Source: Methanolobus sp. UBA118
Lineage (GTDB): Archaea; Halobacteriota; Methanosarcinia; Methanosarcinales; Methanosarcinaceae
DNA length: 10,505 bases
Assembly (NCBI GenBank): GCA_002508635.1
Contig: DACO01000055.1
Span: 14,094 to 24,598, forward strand
Direction of reading: 5' to 3'
Below the pieces are notes generated by a model. It did not search any database, was not told where the DNA came from, and saw nothing but the letters and a program-made list of their open reading frames with translations. The position numbers and the translations under genes are program-made. Below are positions 5,814-10,505 of the stretch, in pieces. How positions within the stretch are numbered: position 1 is the first letter of the stretch; every line of letters begins with the position of its first letter.

Positions 5814-6599
5814 GTGAGATCAAAAGGGTTACTTAGTACACTGACTTTTTCGGAAAAACGCAAGGATATTCTTTTTTTACTTGAAGAAGAACCAAAAACC
5901 CTTTCGGATATAAAGGATTATTTCAATGTATCTTCACCCGAGATATTTCCAAGGCTCAAAGAGATGGAAAGTTCGAATCTGATCTCCAAGGATGACAAGG
6001 TCTACTCCATTACGCCCATAGGCAGGGCGATAATAAAACACTTCAGGCCTTTCCTGGATATTCTGAGTACAATAGAGAAGAACGAGGAATTCTGGAAAGA
6101 ACATATCCTTGATGATATTCCGCAGTCCTCACTTGAGAACCTCTCAGAGCTTAAAGGCTGTGAAGTGATGGCGGATAGTATCGAGAATATCTATGAATCT
6201 CATAAGGTATTCCAGGAAAACATTGCCAGATCAAGCACATTAAAGGGCATATCATCTATTTTCATACCAAGCCATCCGGATTTCTTTATTGAGCTTGTAA
6301 GCAACAATGTTCCCACATCCCTTATACTCACCGAGAATATTTTTGTCAAGGTGATAATGGAGCACAGGGATAAAATCGAGACTTTCCTTTCCTCTCCTGA
6401 ATCGGAACTCTATGTTATTGATGATGTGAAGCTTGCCTTTGTTGTGACAGATCGATTCTTTTCAATGTCACTTTTCTTTTCCAATGGTTCCTATGACCCG
6501 CGCCATGATATTGTCGGCCACGATGAATCGTCAATTAAATGGGGAAATGACCTTTTTGAGTATTACAGGAAAAAGGCCCGAAAGATCACTTCCCTATGA
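5814..6599 (+). CDS. Winged-helix transcriptional regulator with DUF1724 (methanogenesis-regulator-like) C-terminal domain
   Basis: A 261-residue cytoplasmic protein. Residues about 12-75 form an ArsR-like winged helix (SDIKDYFNVSSPEIFPRLKE as the HTH, then YSITPIGRAIIKHF as wing and helix). The rest, about 90-261, fits the DUF1724 domain found in many Methanosarcinales regulators, with stretches such as LKGISSIFIPSHPDFF and the C-terminal HDESSIKWGNDLFEYYRKKA. Family knowledge: members in Methanosarcina acetivorans (Msr proteins) control methyltransferase genes for methylotrophic methanogenesis. No methyltransferase gene lies in this window, so the target is unknown. The start is GTG at 5814 with GGTG at 5803-5806, seven bases upstream. 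An 8-3-8 inverted repeat at the promoter suggests self-control. The gene is convergent with the prenyltransferase gene, only seven bases apart. Stop TGA. Confidence 0.82.
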   Translation: MRSKGLLSTLTFSEKRKDILFLLEEEPKTLSDIKDYFNVSSPEIFPRLKEMESSNLISKDDKVYSITPIGRAIIKHFRPFLDILSTIEKNEEFWKEHILDDIPQSSLENLSELKGCEVMADSIENIYESHKVFQENIARSSTLKGISSIFIPSHPDFFIELVSNNVPTSLILTENIFVKVIMEHRDKIETFLSSPESELYVIDDVKLAFVVTDRFFSMSLFFSNGSYDPRHDIVGHDESSIKWGNDLFEYYRKKARKITSL

Positions 6600-6606
6600 T
6601 ATCTGT

Positions 6607-7530
6607 TTAGAGTACCAGGCCTGTTATTGTCCTCAAACCTACAATTGAACTTGATTCTCCGTCTACCAGAAATAGCCTCTTTGTCTGTTCAGACGTACTT
6701 TCTACTTCTGCCTGATGGGTGAAGTTCATGATAGTGATCATGCCGGCTAGCAGGCTGTATATTAATACGATCGGCTCGAATCCGATAACTCCGTTTAGCA
6801 GGAAGAACAACAATGCTGCATGGGAAACCAGGTGCATACAAAAGAGGAGTCTTCTTGTGTTCTGCTCTCCGAGAGCTACAGGAAGTGTTCTGATGCCTGC
6901 GAGGAAATCACCTTTTATGTCCCTGAAATCGTAAACAGTGGAGTTTATGAAAAGTTTTGTACCGAAGAAGAGGAAGACCAGTATTGTTGGGAGTAGATTT
7001 GCTGAGTAAGCACCGGCAATTCCTGCAATGAAAGCTCCCCAGGAAAGCCCGACAACAGTGTTCTTAACTCCCATACTACCCTTGAGTCTTAATTTGAATC
7101 TACCTATTTTCAGACCCTTGGTGTAGAGGTATCCTGTAACAAGAGGTAAGAATGCAATTGCAAGAAGTCCGCCGGTGGCAAGGATGAGTGCTCCGATTAT
7201 AAAACATATCAGCGATATGAAAAGAGCTGTTCTGGCGGATGCACCTTTTAGCTCTGTTCTGTTAACCGCATCTTCTTCAACACCCATCGCCCTGTCAAGC
7301 GTATAGACCGAGTATATGATCAGTCCTCCCGCAATACAGTGAAGGGCAATATATTCTGCCTGGATAAGTAAAAAAGCTATATATATCCTGAGAGCCCCTG
7401 AAATTGACACAAGCAGGGAACTTTTCAACAGGTGAAGGGTGGCTATCAGTTTCTTGTCTGCAAATAAGCTGTTCTGTACGTGTTTTTTGAGTAAAACGTC
7501 CGGTAGGGTTATTAAGCCATTTGAACTCAT
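6607..7530 (-). CDS. UbiA-family membrane prenyltransferase, substrate unknown
   Basis: A 307-residue integral membrane protein with about eight hydrophobic segments (roughly 35-57, 58-78, 101-119, 121-136, 158-175, 180-200, 229-251 and 253-270). The first acidic motif, VYTLDRAMGVEED (75-87), lies between segments 2 and 3, and the second, DFRDIKGD (211-218), after segment 6. These are the Mg-prenyl-diphosphate sites of the UbiA superfamily, which moves a prenyl chain onto an acceptor in the membrane. The first motif lacks the NDxxD form of classical UbiA and DGGGP synthases, having VYTLD instead, so it is not the standard archaeal lipid enzyme. Methanophenazine or another quinone-like compound is possible; this is inference. 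The length is normal for the family. The start ATG at 7530 has no strong ribosome-binding site, consistent with a short leader. Stop TAA. It is divergent from the gene at 7907. Confidence 0.82.
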   Translation of the reverse strand: MSSNGLITLPDVLLKKHVQNSLFADKKLIATLHLLKSSLLVSISGALRIYIAFLLIQAEYIALHCIAGGLIIYSVYTLDRAMGVEEDAVNRTELKGASARTALFISLICFIIGALILATGGLLAIAFLPLVTGYLYTKGLKIGRFKLRLKGSMGVKNTVVGLSWGAFIAGIAGAYSANLLPTILVFLFFGTKLFINSTVYDFRDIKGDFLAGIRTLPVALGEQNTRRLLFCMHLVSHAALLFFLLNGVIGFEPIVLIYSLLAGMITIMNFTHQAEVESTSEQTKRLFLVDGESSSIVGLRTITGLVL

Positions 7531-7570
7531 ACTAGCAAATGGCGTAAGACCAGGTAATATTATTTATTCA

Positions 7571-7584
7571 GTATAATATTATAC
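7571..7584. promoter_or_regulatory. 14-base perfect palindrome in the prenyltransferase promoter
   Basis: GTATAATATTATAC is identical to its reverse complement and overlaps the first 19-base direct repeat by nine bases. On the minus strand it lies 41-54 bases before the prenyltransferase ATG, at or just upstream of the likely TATA region (AATAAATAATATT). It may act as an operator or as the core promoter itself; AT-rich palindromes occur by chance more easily than mixed ones. Confidence 0.35.
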
Positions 7585-7594
7585 GATTAAACTA
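7576..7594. repeat. 19-base direct repeat, copy 1
   Basis: ATATTATACGATTAAACTA is repeated without mismatch at 7765-7783, 189 bases away. This copy is proximal to the prenyltransferase start and overlaps the 14-base palindrome. Identity stops sharply at both ends. Confidence 0.7.
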
Positions 7595-7764
7595 GTATTA
7601 TTGCATAGATACAACTAGCCACGTCAATAAAAGAGTATTACTTTTTTTGCCGGGTAATTGCAGGCAGTGTTATTGTTGCTTTTTCTGCCTGATTTACTTT
7701 AATAAACGGACTATAATTTTATTGTATATATAATTTTGGTAGCATTATATTGCATCTGTAACTT

Positions 7765-7783
7765 ATATTATACGATTAAACTA
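7765..7783. repeat. 19-base direct repeat, copy 2
   Basis: Exact second copy of ATATTATACGATTAAACTA. It runs directly into the inverted repeat at 7782-7800 and lies just upstream of a TATA box for the plus-strand gene. A TTGCAT hexamer occurs 7 bases after copy 1 and 9 bases before copy 2. Confidence 0.7.
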
Positions 7784-7800
7784 ATCTTATCTTAAGATTA
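7782..7800. promoter_or_regulatory. Perfect 8-3-8 inverted repeat next to a TATA box
   Basis: TAATCTTA-TCT-TAAGATTA has perfect 8-base arms and a TCT spacer, the same geometry and spacer as the repeat at 5747-5765 but with different arms. It directly precedes and slightly overlaps TTAATATATATA (7798-7809), a TATA box predicting a transcript start near 7830. A protein bound here would occupy the TFB-recognition site. Confidence 0.5.
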
Positions 7801-7809
7801 ATATATATA
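7798..7809 (+). promoter_or_regulatory. Candidate TATA box 1 for the gene at 7907
   Basis: TTAATATATATA predicts a transcript start near 7830 and a leader of about 75 bases that would include the 18-base palindrome and the 8-9-8 repeat as potential RNA hairpins. The alternative TATA box at 7877-7886 would make the gene nearly leaderless. Confidence 0.4.
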
Positions 7810-7845
7810 TCTCAAAGACCAATGGTCAAATAAAATAACTATCAG

Positions 7846-7863
7846 TAGACATTATAATGTCTA
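7846..7863. promoter_or_regulatory. 18-base perfect palindrome
   Basis: TAGACATTATAATGTCTA equals its own reverse complement over 18 bases with no spacer. It lies 44-61 bases before the ATG at 7907, just upstream of the second TATA element. The GAC/GTC ends give it more information than a simple AT palindrome. This is the strongest operator candidate for the 7907 gene. Confidence 0.5.
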
Positions 7864-7869
7864 ATGATA

Positions 7870-7894
7870 TTACATTTATTTATAAAAAATGTAA
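7870..7894. promoter_or_regulatory. 8-9-8 inverted repeat enclosing a TATA element
   Basis: TTACATTT (7870-7877) and AAATGTAA (7887-7894) are perfect inverted arms around ATTTATAAA, which with flanking T bases forms a TATA-like element (7876-7886). Transcription from it would begin near 7905, making the message of the 7907 gene leaderless. A dimer bound to both arms would cover the TATA box. Confidence 0.45.
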
Positions 7895-7906
7895 GATGTG
7901 TGAAAA

Positions 7907-8386
7907 ATGGCTTTTGTTCATACCACTCCGAAAAAAGCAGTTTCTTTTCCTTCCAAAAAGGGTTTTCTGCATAAGAAGAGGTCAAATTCCGCGGTGACTC
8001 TGGCTTTTGACCAGAACTGCCTGGATCAGGATTATGTTTACCTTAAAGGAGAGGAAGGTTCATATTACTGGATGGACTCAAAAGGCCTGAAGATCCATCT
8101 ATGTGATATTGCCAATCCTGAAGATATTTCTCCGGACGATATAAATTCTATACTTACTGCTGTGCTTTCATCGGTATCCTCTTTTGACCGAAGCTATGTT
8201 TACGCTTTTTCTGAGGAACTGGCTTTAAAGATAAGAACGATCTTCACTGAGGATATATCGGAAAACGCTGTTGATGTTATGATGGGATGGAAGTCGATTG
8301 CCATGCTTATTCTTGCACCGGCATATCCTGTAAAGGGCGGTATCGGAGTAAAAATAGGACATGAAGAGTGTAAGATCTTCTCCTGA
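7907..8386 (+). CDS. Protein of unknown function, 159 residues
   Basis: I do not recognise this protein. It is soluble as predicted: no signal peptide and no clear membrane segment. The N-terminus is basic (residues 9-26: many Lys and Arg, including SKKGFLHKKR), followed by a mixed domain with YVYLKGEEGSYYWMDSKG (43-60), an acidic stretch NPEDISPDDIN (70-80), a helix to about 92 and a C-terminal GGIGVKIGHEECKIF. Cysteines at 38, 66 and 155 do not form a known metal motif. The ATG at 7907 has no strong ribosome-binding site, in line with a leaderless transcript from the TATA box at 7876-7886. Codon use looks like that of the neighbours, so it is probably a real gene. Its promoter region is unusually rich in palindromes, suggesting tight control. 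It ends two bases from the convergent membrane-protein gene. Stop TGA. Confidence 0.65.
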   Translation: MAFVHTTPKKAVSFPSKKGFLHKKRSNSAVTLAFDQNCLDQDYVYLKGEEGSYYWMDSKGLKIHLCDIANPEDISPDDINSILTAVLSSVSSFDRSYVYAFSEELALKIRTIFTEDISENAVDVMMGWKSIAMLILAPAYPVKGGIGVKIGHEECKIFS

Positions 8387-8411
8387 ACTTAAGTTTGTTT
8401 TATCTTTTTTG
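8386..8411 (+). terminator. Candidate terminator of the 7907 gene
   Basis: The palindrome AACTTAAGTT (8386-8395) is followed by TGTTTTATCTTTTTT (8397-8411). It overlaps the stop codons of both convergent genes. The stem is short, so the T-rich tract is probably the active part. Confidence 0.4.
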
Positions 8412-8892
8412 CATCTGTCCTTTTACCCATATGAAGCAATAAATATCCGCTGCATGCAAAGAATATCGGGGCAATGGGTATGGTTTTAAAAGTACTGTTC
8501 CAAACAGCTACGGAGCTGATCAATGTCAGAAATGCACCGATAAGCAGTAATATCCCGGTAGTTTGCATACTCAGTTTTATTTCTATATTTTCTCTGAAAA
8601 GCTCATAGAAAACAACAATTATACACAAAAGAGCTGCCATTGACCAGGTAACGGTTCTTACCGATGGCAGGAAACCTCCATATGAGAGCAGTGTTAATTG
8701 TTTCATGATATCAACAAAGAGCGTTCCGTACTGGGCATCAAAGTTTGCATAGAAGACGGAAAACTTGATACCCCATCCTGTTGAGTAATCGCTGGTGTAG
8801 AAATAGAATTCCCAGGGTACTGCAAGGCAGATAAAAGGTAGTAGTTTCCTTAAGAGAAAAATATCCTTTGGGCTGATTTTTATATGGTCCAT
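8389..8892 (-). CDS. Four-helix membrane protein of unknown function
   Basis: A 167-residue protein with four hydrophobic segments at about 13-31, 81-99, 111-131 and 138-155. The loop between segments 1 and 2 is long (about 50 residues) and aromatic-rich (FYFYTSDYSTGWGIKFSVFY). The C-terminal tail GKRTDAKKIKQT is strongly basic and probably cytoplasmic, and an even helix count puts the N-terminus inside too, so the aromatic loop faces outward. I see no catalytic or transport motif and cannot name the family. The ATG at 8892 follows a TATA box AATATATAATAAAAG (minus strand, about 8911-8925) at a distance that predicts a leaderless message. It diverges from the PhoU-like gene across a 95-base region with an inverted repeat and converges on the unknown gene before it. 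Stop TAA. Confidence 0.65.
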   Translation of the reverse strand: MDHIKISPKDIFLLRKLLPFICLAVPWEFYFYTSDYSTGWGIKFSVFYANFDAQYGTLFVDIMKQLTLLSYGGFLPSVRTVTWSMAALLCIIVVFYELFRENIEIKLSMQTTGILLLIGAFLTLISSVAVWNSTFKTIPIAPIFFACSGYLLLHMGKRTDAKKIKQT

Positions 8893-8937
8893 AAAATATA
8901 ATATTTGCTTTTATTATATATTGTTCTCCCCATCAAA

Positions 8938-8967
8938 AGAACACCTATATATAGGACAAGGTGTTCT
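8938..8967. promoter_or_regulatory. Inverted repeat with nested palindrome between divergent genes
   Basis: AGAACACC (8938-8945) and GGTGTTCT (8960-8967) are perfect 8-base inverted arms separated by 14 bases. Within, CCTATATATAGG (8944-8955) is a 12-base palindrome that contains a TATA box for the plus-strand PhoU-like gene (transcript start near 8975). The arms are GC-mixed, so the repeat is unlikely by chance in this AT-rich stretch. A regulator on both arms would hide the TATA box; the downstream AbrB-PhoU protein is a candidate, by inference. Confidence 0.55.
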
Positions 8968-8987
8968 ATATATTCTCAAAATAGCGA

Positions 8988-10010
8988 TTGAAAAAAAGAG
9001 GGATTAAAATAGAAACAAGAAAAGTTCAGCAAACAGGTGGTTCTACATATATAATTTCTCTTCCGAAACCCTGGGCGGACAAAGTAGGTATAAAAACAGG
9101 AAGCAGGATCACATTACACCCTCAACCGGACGGGAAACTTGTTATTGATCCCATTCATGATTCCCCTCCTATCAAGAAATGCAGTATAGATGTAAGCGGC
9201 AGGATGGGGGATATCCTGAAAAGGGATCTTATTGCAGCATATCTTGTGGGTTCCGATATAATAGAGATTAAGGCCGACAGGATACTTGCGGATCAGAAAA
9301 ATACTATCAGGGAAATGTGTTATAAACTGATAGGCCCGGAGATTATTGAAGAAACAGCTAAAAAGGTTGTTATCCAGGACCTGCTCAATCCGGATGAGAT
9401 ATCAATAAAGAAGAGTGTTCGTCGCATGTTCCTGATCTCGAACTCCATGCATATGGATGCCATAAGGGCGATCAAGACACTTGATAACGATCTTGCACTT
9501 GATATCGATCACCGTGACGATGATGTCGATCGCTTATTCCTTTTAATAGCAAAACAGTACAGGGCAGTTCTGAGGGGTGCCAAGCTGCCGGATGCGGCGG
9601 AAACCTCCATAGACGAATACCATGACCTGAGAATGGCAGCAGGTCCCATTGAGCGTATAGCGGACCATGCACGCAAGATCGCCAAGGTTACGTTCTCTCT
9701 CAAGGAACCGATACCTGATGATATCATGTCCATGGTGGAGAAGACCAGCGATCTGTCTCGCAAAATAGTGGAGGATGCTATTGATTCTCTGTATAATTCC
9801 GATGTCGATCTTGCCAACCAGGTGATCGAAAGTGTCGAAAAGATGTCTCCGTTGATCAAAAAACTCAATGAGGCCAGCCTGAAGCTTAGTTCTAGCGAGG
9901 CTATAGTTGCCATGGGAACTGTTATTGACAGTATTGACAGAACAGGTGACTATGGCTCGAATATAGCTGAAATTGCAATAAATTCTGCAATGGTGAATCA
10001 GAAAATGTAA
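8988..10010 (+). CDS. AbrB-PhoU fusion, phosphate uptake regulator family
   Basis: A 340-residue cytoplasmic protein. Residues about 9-55 form an AbrB/SpoVT swapped-hairpin DNA-binding domain (TRKVQQTGGSTYIISLPKPWA, then GSRITLHPQPDG and LVIDP). Residues about 140-340 are helical PhoU repeats with acidic metal-binding motifs D177-x3-D181, E222-x3-D226 (IERIADHA) and D317-x3-D321. Family knowledge: PhoU restrains Pst phosphate transporters; this archaeal fusion with a DNA-binding domain probably acts at promoters as well. No pst or phosphate-related gene is visible here, so its target is open. The start is TTG at 8988, because no ATG or GTG lies before the conserved TRKVQQTGG segment; there is no ribosome-binding site, in line with a short leader from the TATA box in 8946-8953. 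Length is usual for the archaeal type. Stop TAA. Confidence 0.82.
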   Translation: MKKRGIKIETRKVQQTGGSTYIISLPKPWADKVGIKTGSRITLHPQPDGKLVIDPIHDSPPIKKCSIDVSGRMGDILKRDLIAAYLVGSDIIEIKADRILADQKNTIREMCYKLIGPEIIEETAKKVVIQDLLNPDEISIKKSVRRMFLISNSMHMDAIRAIKTLDNDLALDIDHRDDDVDRLFLLIAKQYRAVLRGAKLPDAAETSIDEYHDLRMAAGPIERIADHARKIAKVTFSLKEPIPDDIMSMVEKTSDLSRKIVEDAIDSLYNSDVDLANQVIESVEKMSPLIKKLNEASLKLSSSEAIVAMGTVIDSIDRTGDYGSNIAEIAINSAMVNQKM

Positions 10011-10014
10011 CTAT

Positions 10015-10034
10015 GGCCATTCGGGAAAATGGTC
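10015..10034 (+). terminator. Short stem-loop after the PhoU-like gene
   Basis: GGCCATT (10015-10021) pairs with AATGGTC (10028-10034), including one G-T pair, around a six-base loop. Only a short CTTTC follows, so termination is uncertain. Confidence 0.25.
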
Positions 10035-10078
10035 TTTCAGAATACAGATCGTTTCGTAATACTATTATTGATGCAGTC

Positions 10079-10159
10079 ATATATAAGAAGAAATATATGT
10101 CAATGATTGTTTATACTAGGAAAAAGATTCAAAAATCCTAACATCCGATGCACGGAGGG
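10079..10159 (+). promoter_or_regulatory. TATA boxes and strong ribosome-binding site of the GTPase gene
   Basis: ATATATAA (10079-10086) and TTTATACTA (10109-10117) are two possible TATA elements, giving transcript starts near 10109 or 10138. GGAGGG at 10154-10159 is a strong ribosome-binding site five bases before the ATG at 10165 and fixes the start. The in-frame TGA at 10162 rules out anything further upstream. Confidence 0.55.
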
Positions 10160-10164
10160 AATGA

Positions 10165-10505
10165 ATGGGTGTAATAAAAAAATTCAAAAAGAATTTCGCA
10201 AACCTTTTTAATAAACTGTTTAAAAAGCAAAATGCGCGTATTGGAATATATGGTCCGCCAAACGCCGGAAAAACCACTCTTGCCAACAGGATACTCAGGG
10301 ACTGGACAGGCGATGCCATGGGTTCTGTCTCGCATGTGGCCCATGAGACCAGAAGGGCAAGAAGAAGGGAAGGCGTAACGATAAAGGCCAACGGCAATTC
10401 ACTTACCCTTGATATTATAGATACTCCGGGACTGGCTACCAAGATCGATTTCCATGAGTTCATGGAGCAGGGTATGGATGAGACCGAATCAAAAAGAAGA
10501 GCAAA
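10165..10505 (+). CDS. Era-like GTP-binding protein, N-terminal part (runs off the right edge)
   Basis: 113 codons are visible. The N-terminus is strongly basic (MGVIKKFKKNFANLFNKLFKK) and may touch membrane or RNA. The G domain follows: G1/P-loop GPPNAGKT (30-37), an arginine-rich switch I region HETRRARRREGVTI, and G3 DTPG (86-89) after LTLDII. This is the TRAFAC-class Era/Obg-like pattern known from euryarchaeal small GTPases. It probably hydrolyses GTP; bacterial Era family members assist ribosome assembly, but the role of this archaeal group is not settled. NKxD and the C-terminal domain are beyond the window. The GGAGGG ribosome-binding site five bases before the ATG makes the start secure. 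Confidence 0.85.
   Translation, partial: MGVIKKFKKNFANLFNKLFKKQNARIGIYGPPNAGKTTLANRILRDWTGDAMGSVSHVAHETRRARRREGVTIKANGNSLTLDIIDTPGLATKIDFHEFMEQGMDETESKRRA

Larger units (their letters stand above)
7531..7906. other. 376-base AT-rich intergenic regulatory region
   Basis: No credible gene or structural RNA is seen here. The region separates the divergent prenyltransferase (minus) and unknown-protein (plus) genes. It contains a 19-base direct repeat in two copies, a 14-base palindrome, an 8-3-8 inverted repeat, an 18-base palindrome and an 8-9-8 inverted repeat enclosing a TATA box, listed separately. A weaker repeat, AGGCAG at 7662-7667 with CTGCCT at 7685-7690, has a 17-base loop and is of doubtful meaning. 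TATAATTTT occurs twice, at 7712-7720 and 7729-7737. Confidence 0.6.

Noticed and set aside
7662..7690. Inverted repeat AGGCAG/CTGCCT
   Set aside because: Arms of six bases with a 17-base loop and no neighbouring promoter element are readily explained by chance.
7811..7830. Small palindrome GACC-AAT-GGTC near 7817-7827
   Set aside because: Only four-base arms; too short to support as a site although it lies near the predicted transcript start.
10116..10463. An open frame opposite the GTPase gene
   Set aside because: The plus strand has a strong ribosome-binding site and exact G1 and G3 motifs, so the opposite frame is a shadow.

Overview
The window looks like a chromosomal segment of a methylotrophic methanogenic archaeon of the Methanosarcinaceae (Methanolobus/Methanococcoides/Methanohalophilus-like). 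The evidence is an archaeal-type HMG-CoA synthase next to its usual HTH regulator gene, a DUF1724-type winged-helix regulator typical of Methanosarcinales, an AbrB-PhoU fusion regulator, an archaeal Era-like GTPase, archaeal TATA boxes 5' of most genes and GGTG/GAGG ribosome-binding sites. All nine complete genes end in TGA or TAA and none in TAG, which fits (but does not prove) a pyrrolysine-using lineage. Genus assignment is inference. There is no CRISPR array, rRNA, tRNA, transposase or integrase in the window.

Layout. 1-965, minus strand: the start of HMG-CoA synthase (mevalonate pathway) and, upstream of it in the same operon, a Cro/C1-type HTH regulator whose promoter carries a perfect inverted repeat (1003-1020). 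1099-3879, plus strand: a Cas4/RecB-like Fe-S protein whose nuclease motif appears degraded, followed 54 bases later by a 635-residue protein that joins a zinc ribbon, a PUA-like RNA-binding domain, a PAPS-reductase-type PP-loop domain and two [4Fe-4S] motifs. 3982-5598, plus: bifunctional purine enzyme PurH, starting at TTG, with a hairpin terminator. 5814-6599, plus: a DUF1724 winged-helix regulator behind an 8-3-8 inverted repeat. 6607-7530, minus: a UbiA-family membrane prenyltransferase, convergent with the regulator.

7531-7906 is a 376-base AT-rich intergenic region between two divergent genes. It holds a 19-base direct repeat in two copies, a 14-base and an 18-base perfect palindrome and two 8-base-arm inverted repeats. 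It is followed by a small protein of unknown function (7907-8386), convergent with a four-helix membrane protein of unknown function (8389-8892). A divergent promoter region with another perfect inverted repeat (8938-8967) separates that gene from an AbrB-PhoU regulator (8988-10010). The window ends inside an Era-like GTPase (10165 onward).

How the genes work together. Most genes appear to be single transcription units with their own TATA box. The clear operon is regulator plus HMG-CoA synthase. The Cas4-like and PP-loop genes may be co-transcribed. HMG-CoA synthase feeds isoprenoid synthesis and UbiA proteins consume prenyl diphosphates, but the two are far apart and not co-transcribed. The points most worth following up are the nucleic-acid/sulfur/Fe-S fusion protein with its Cas4-like neighbour, and the dense set of palindromic sites in the intergenic regions.
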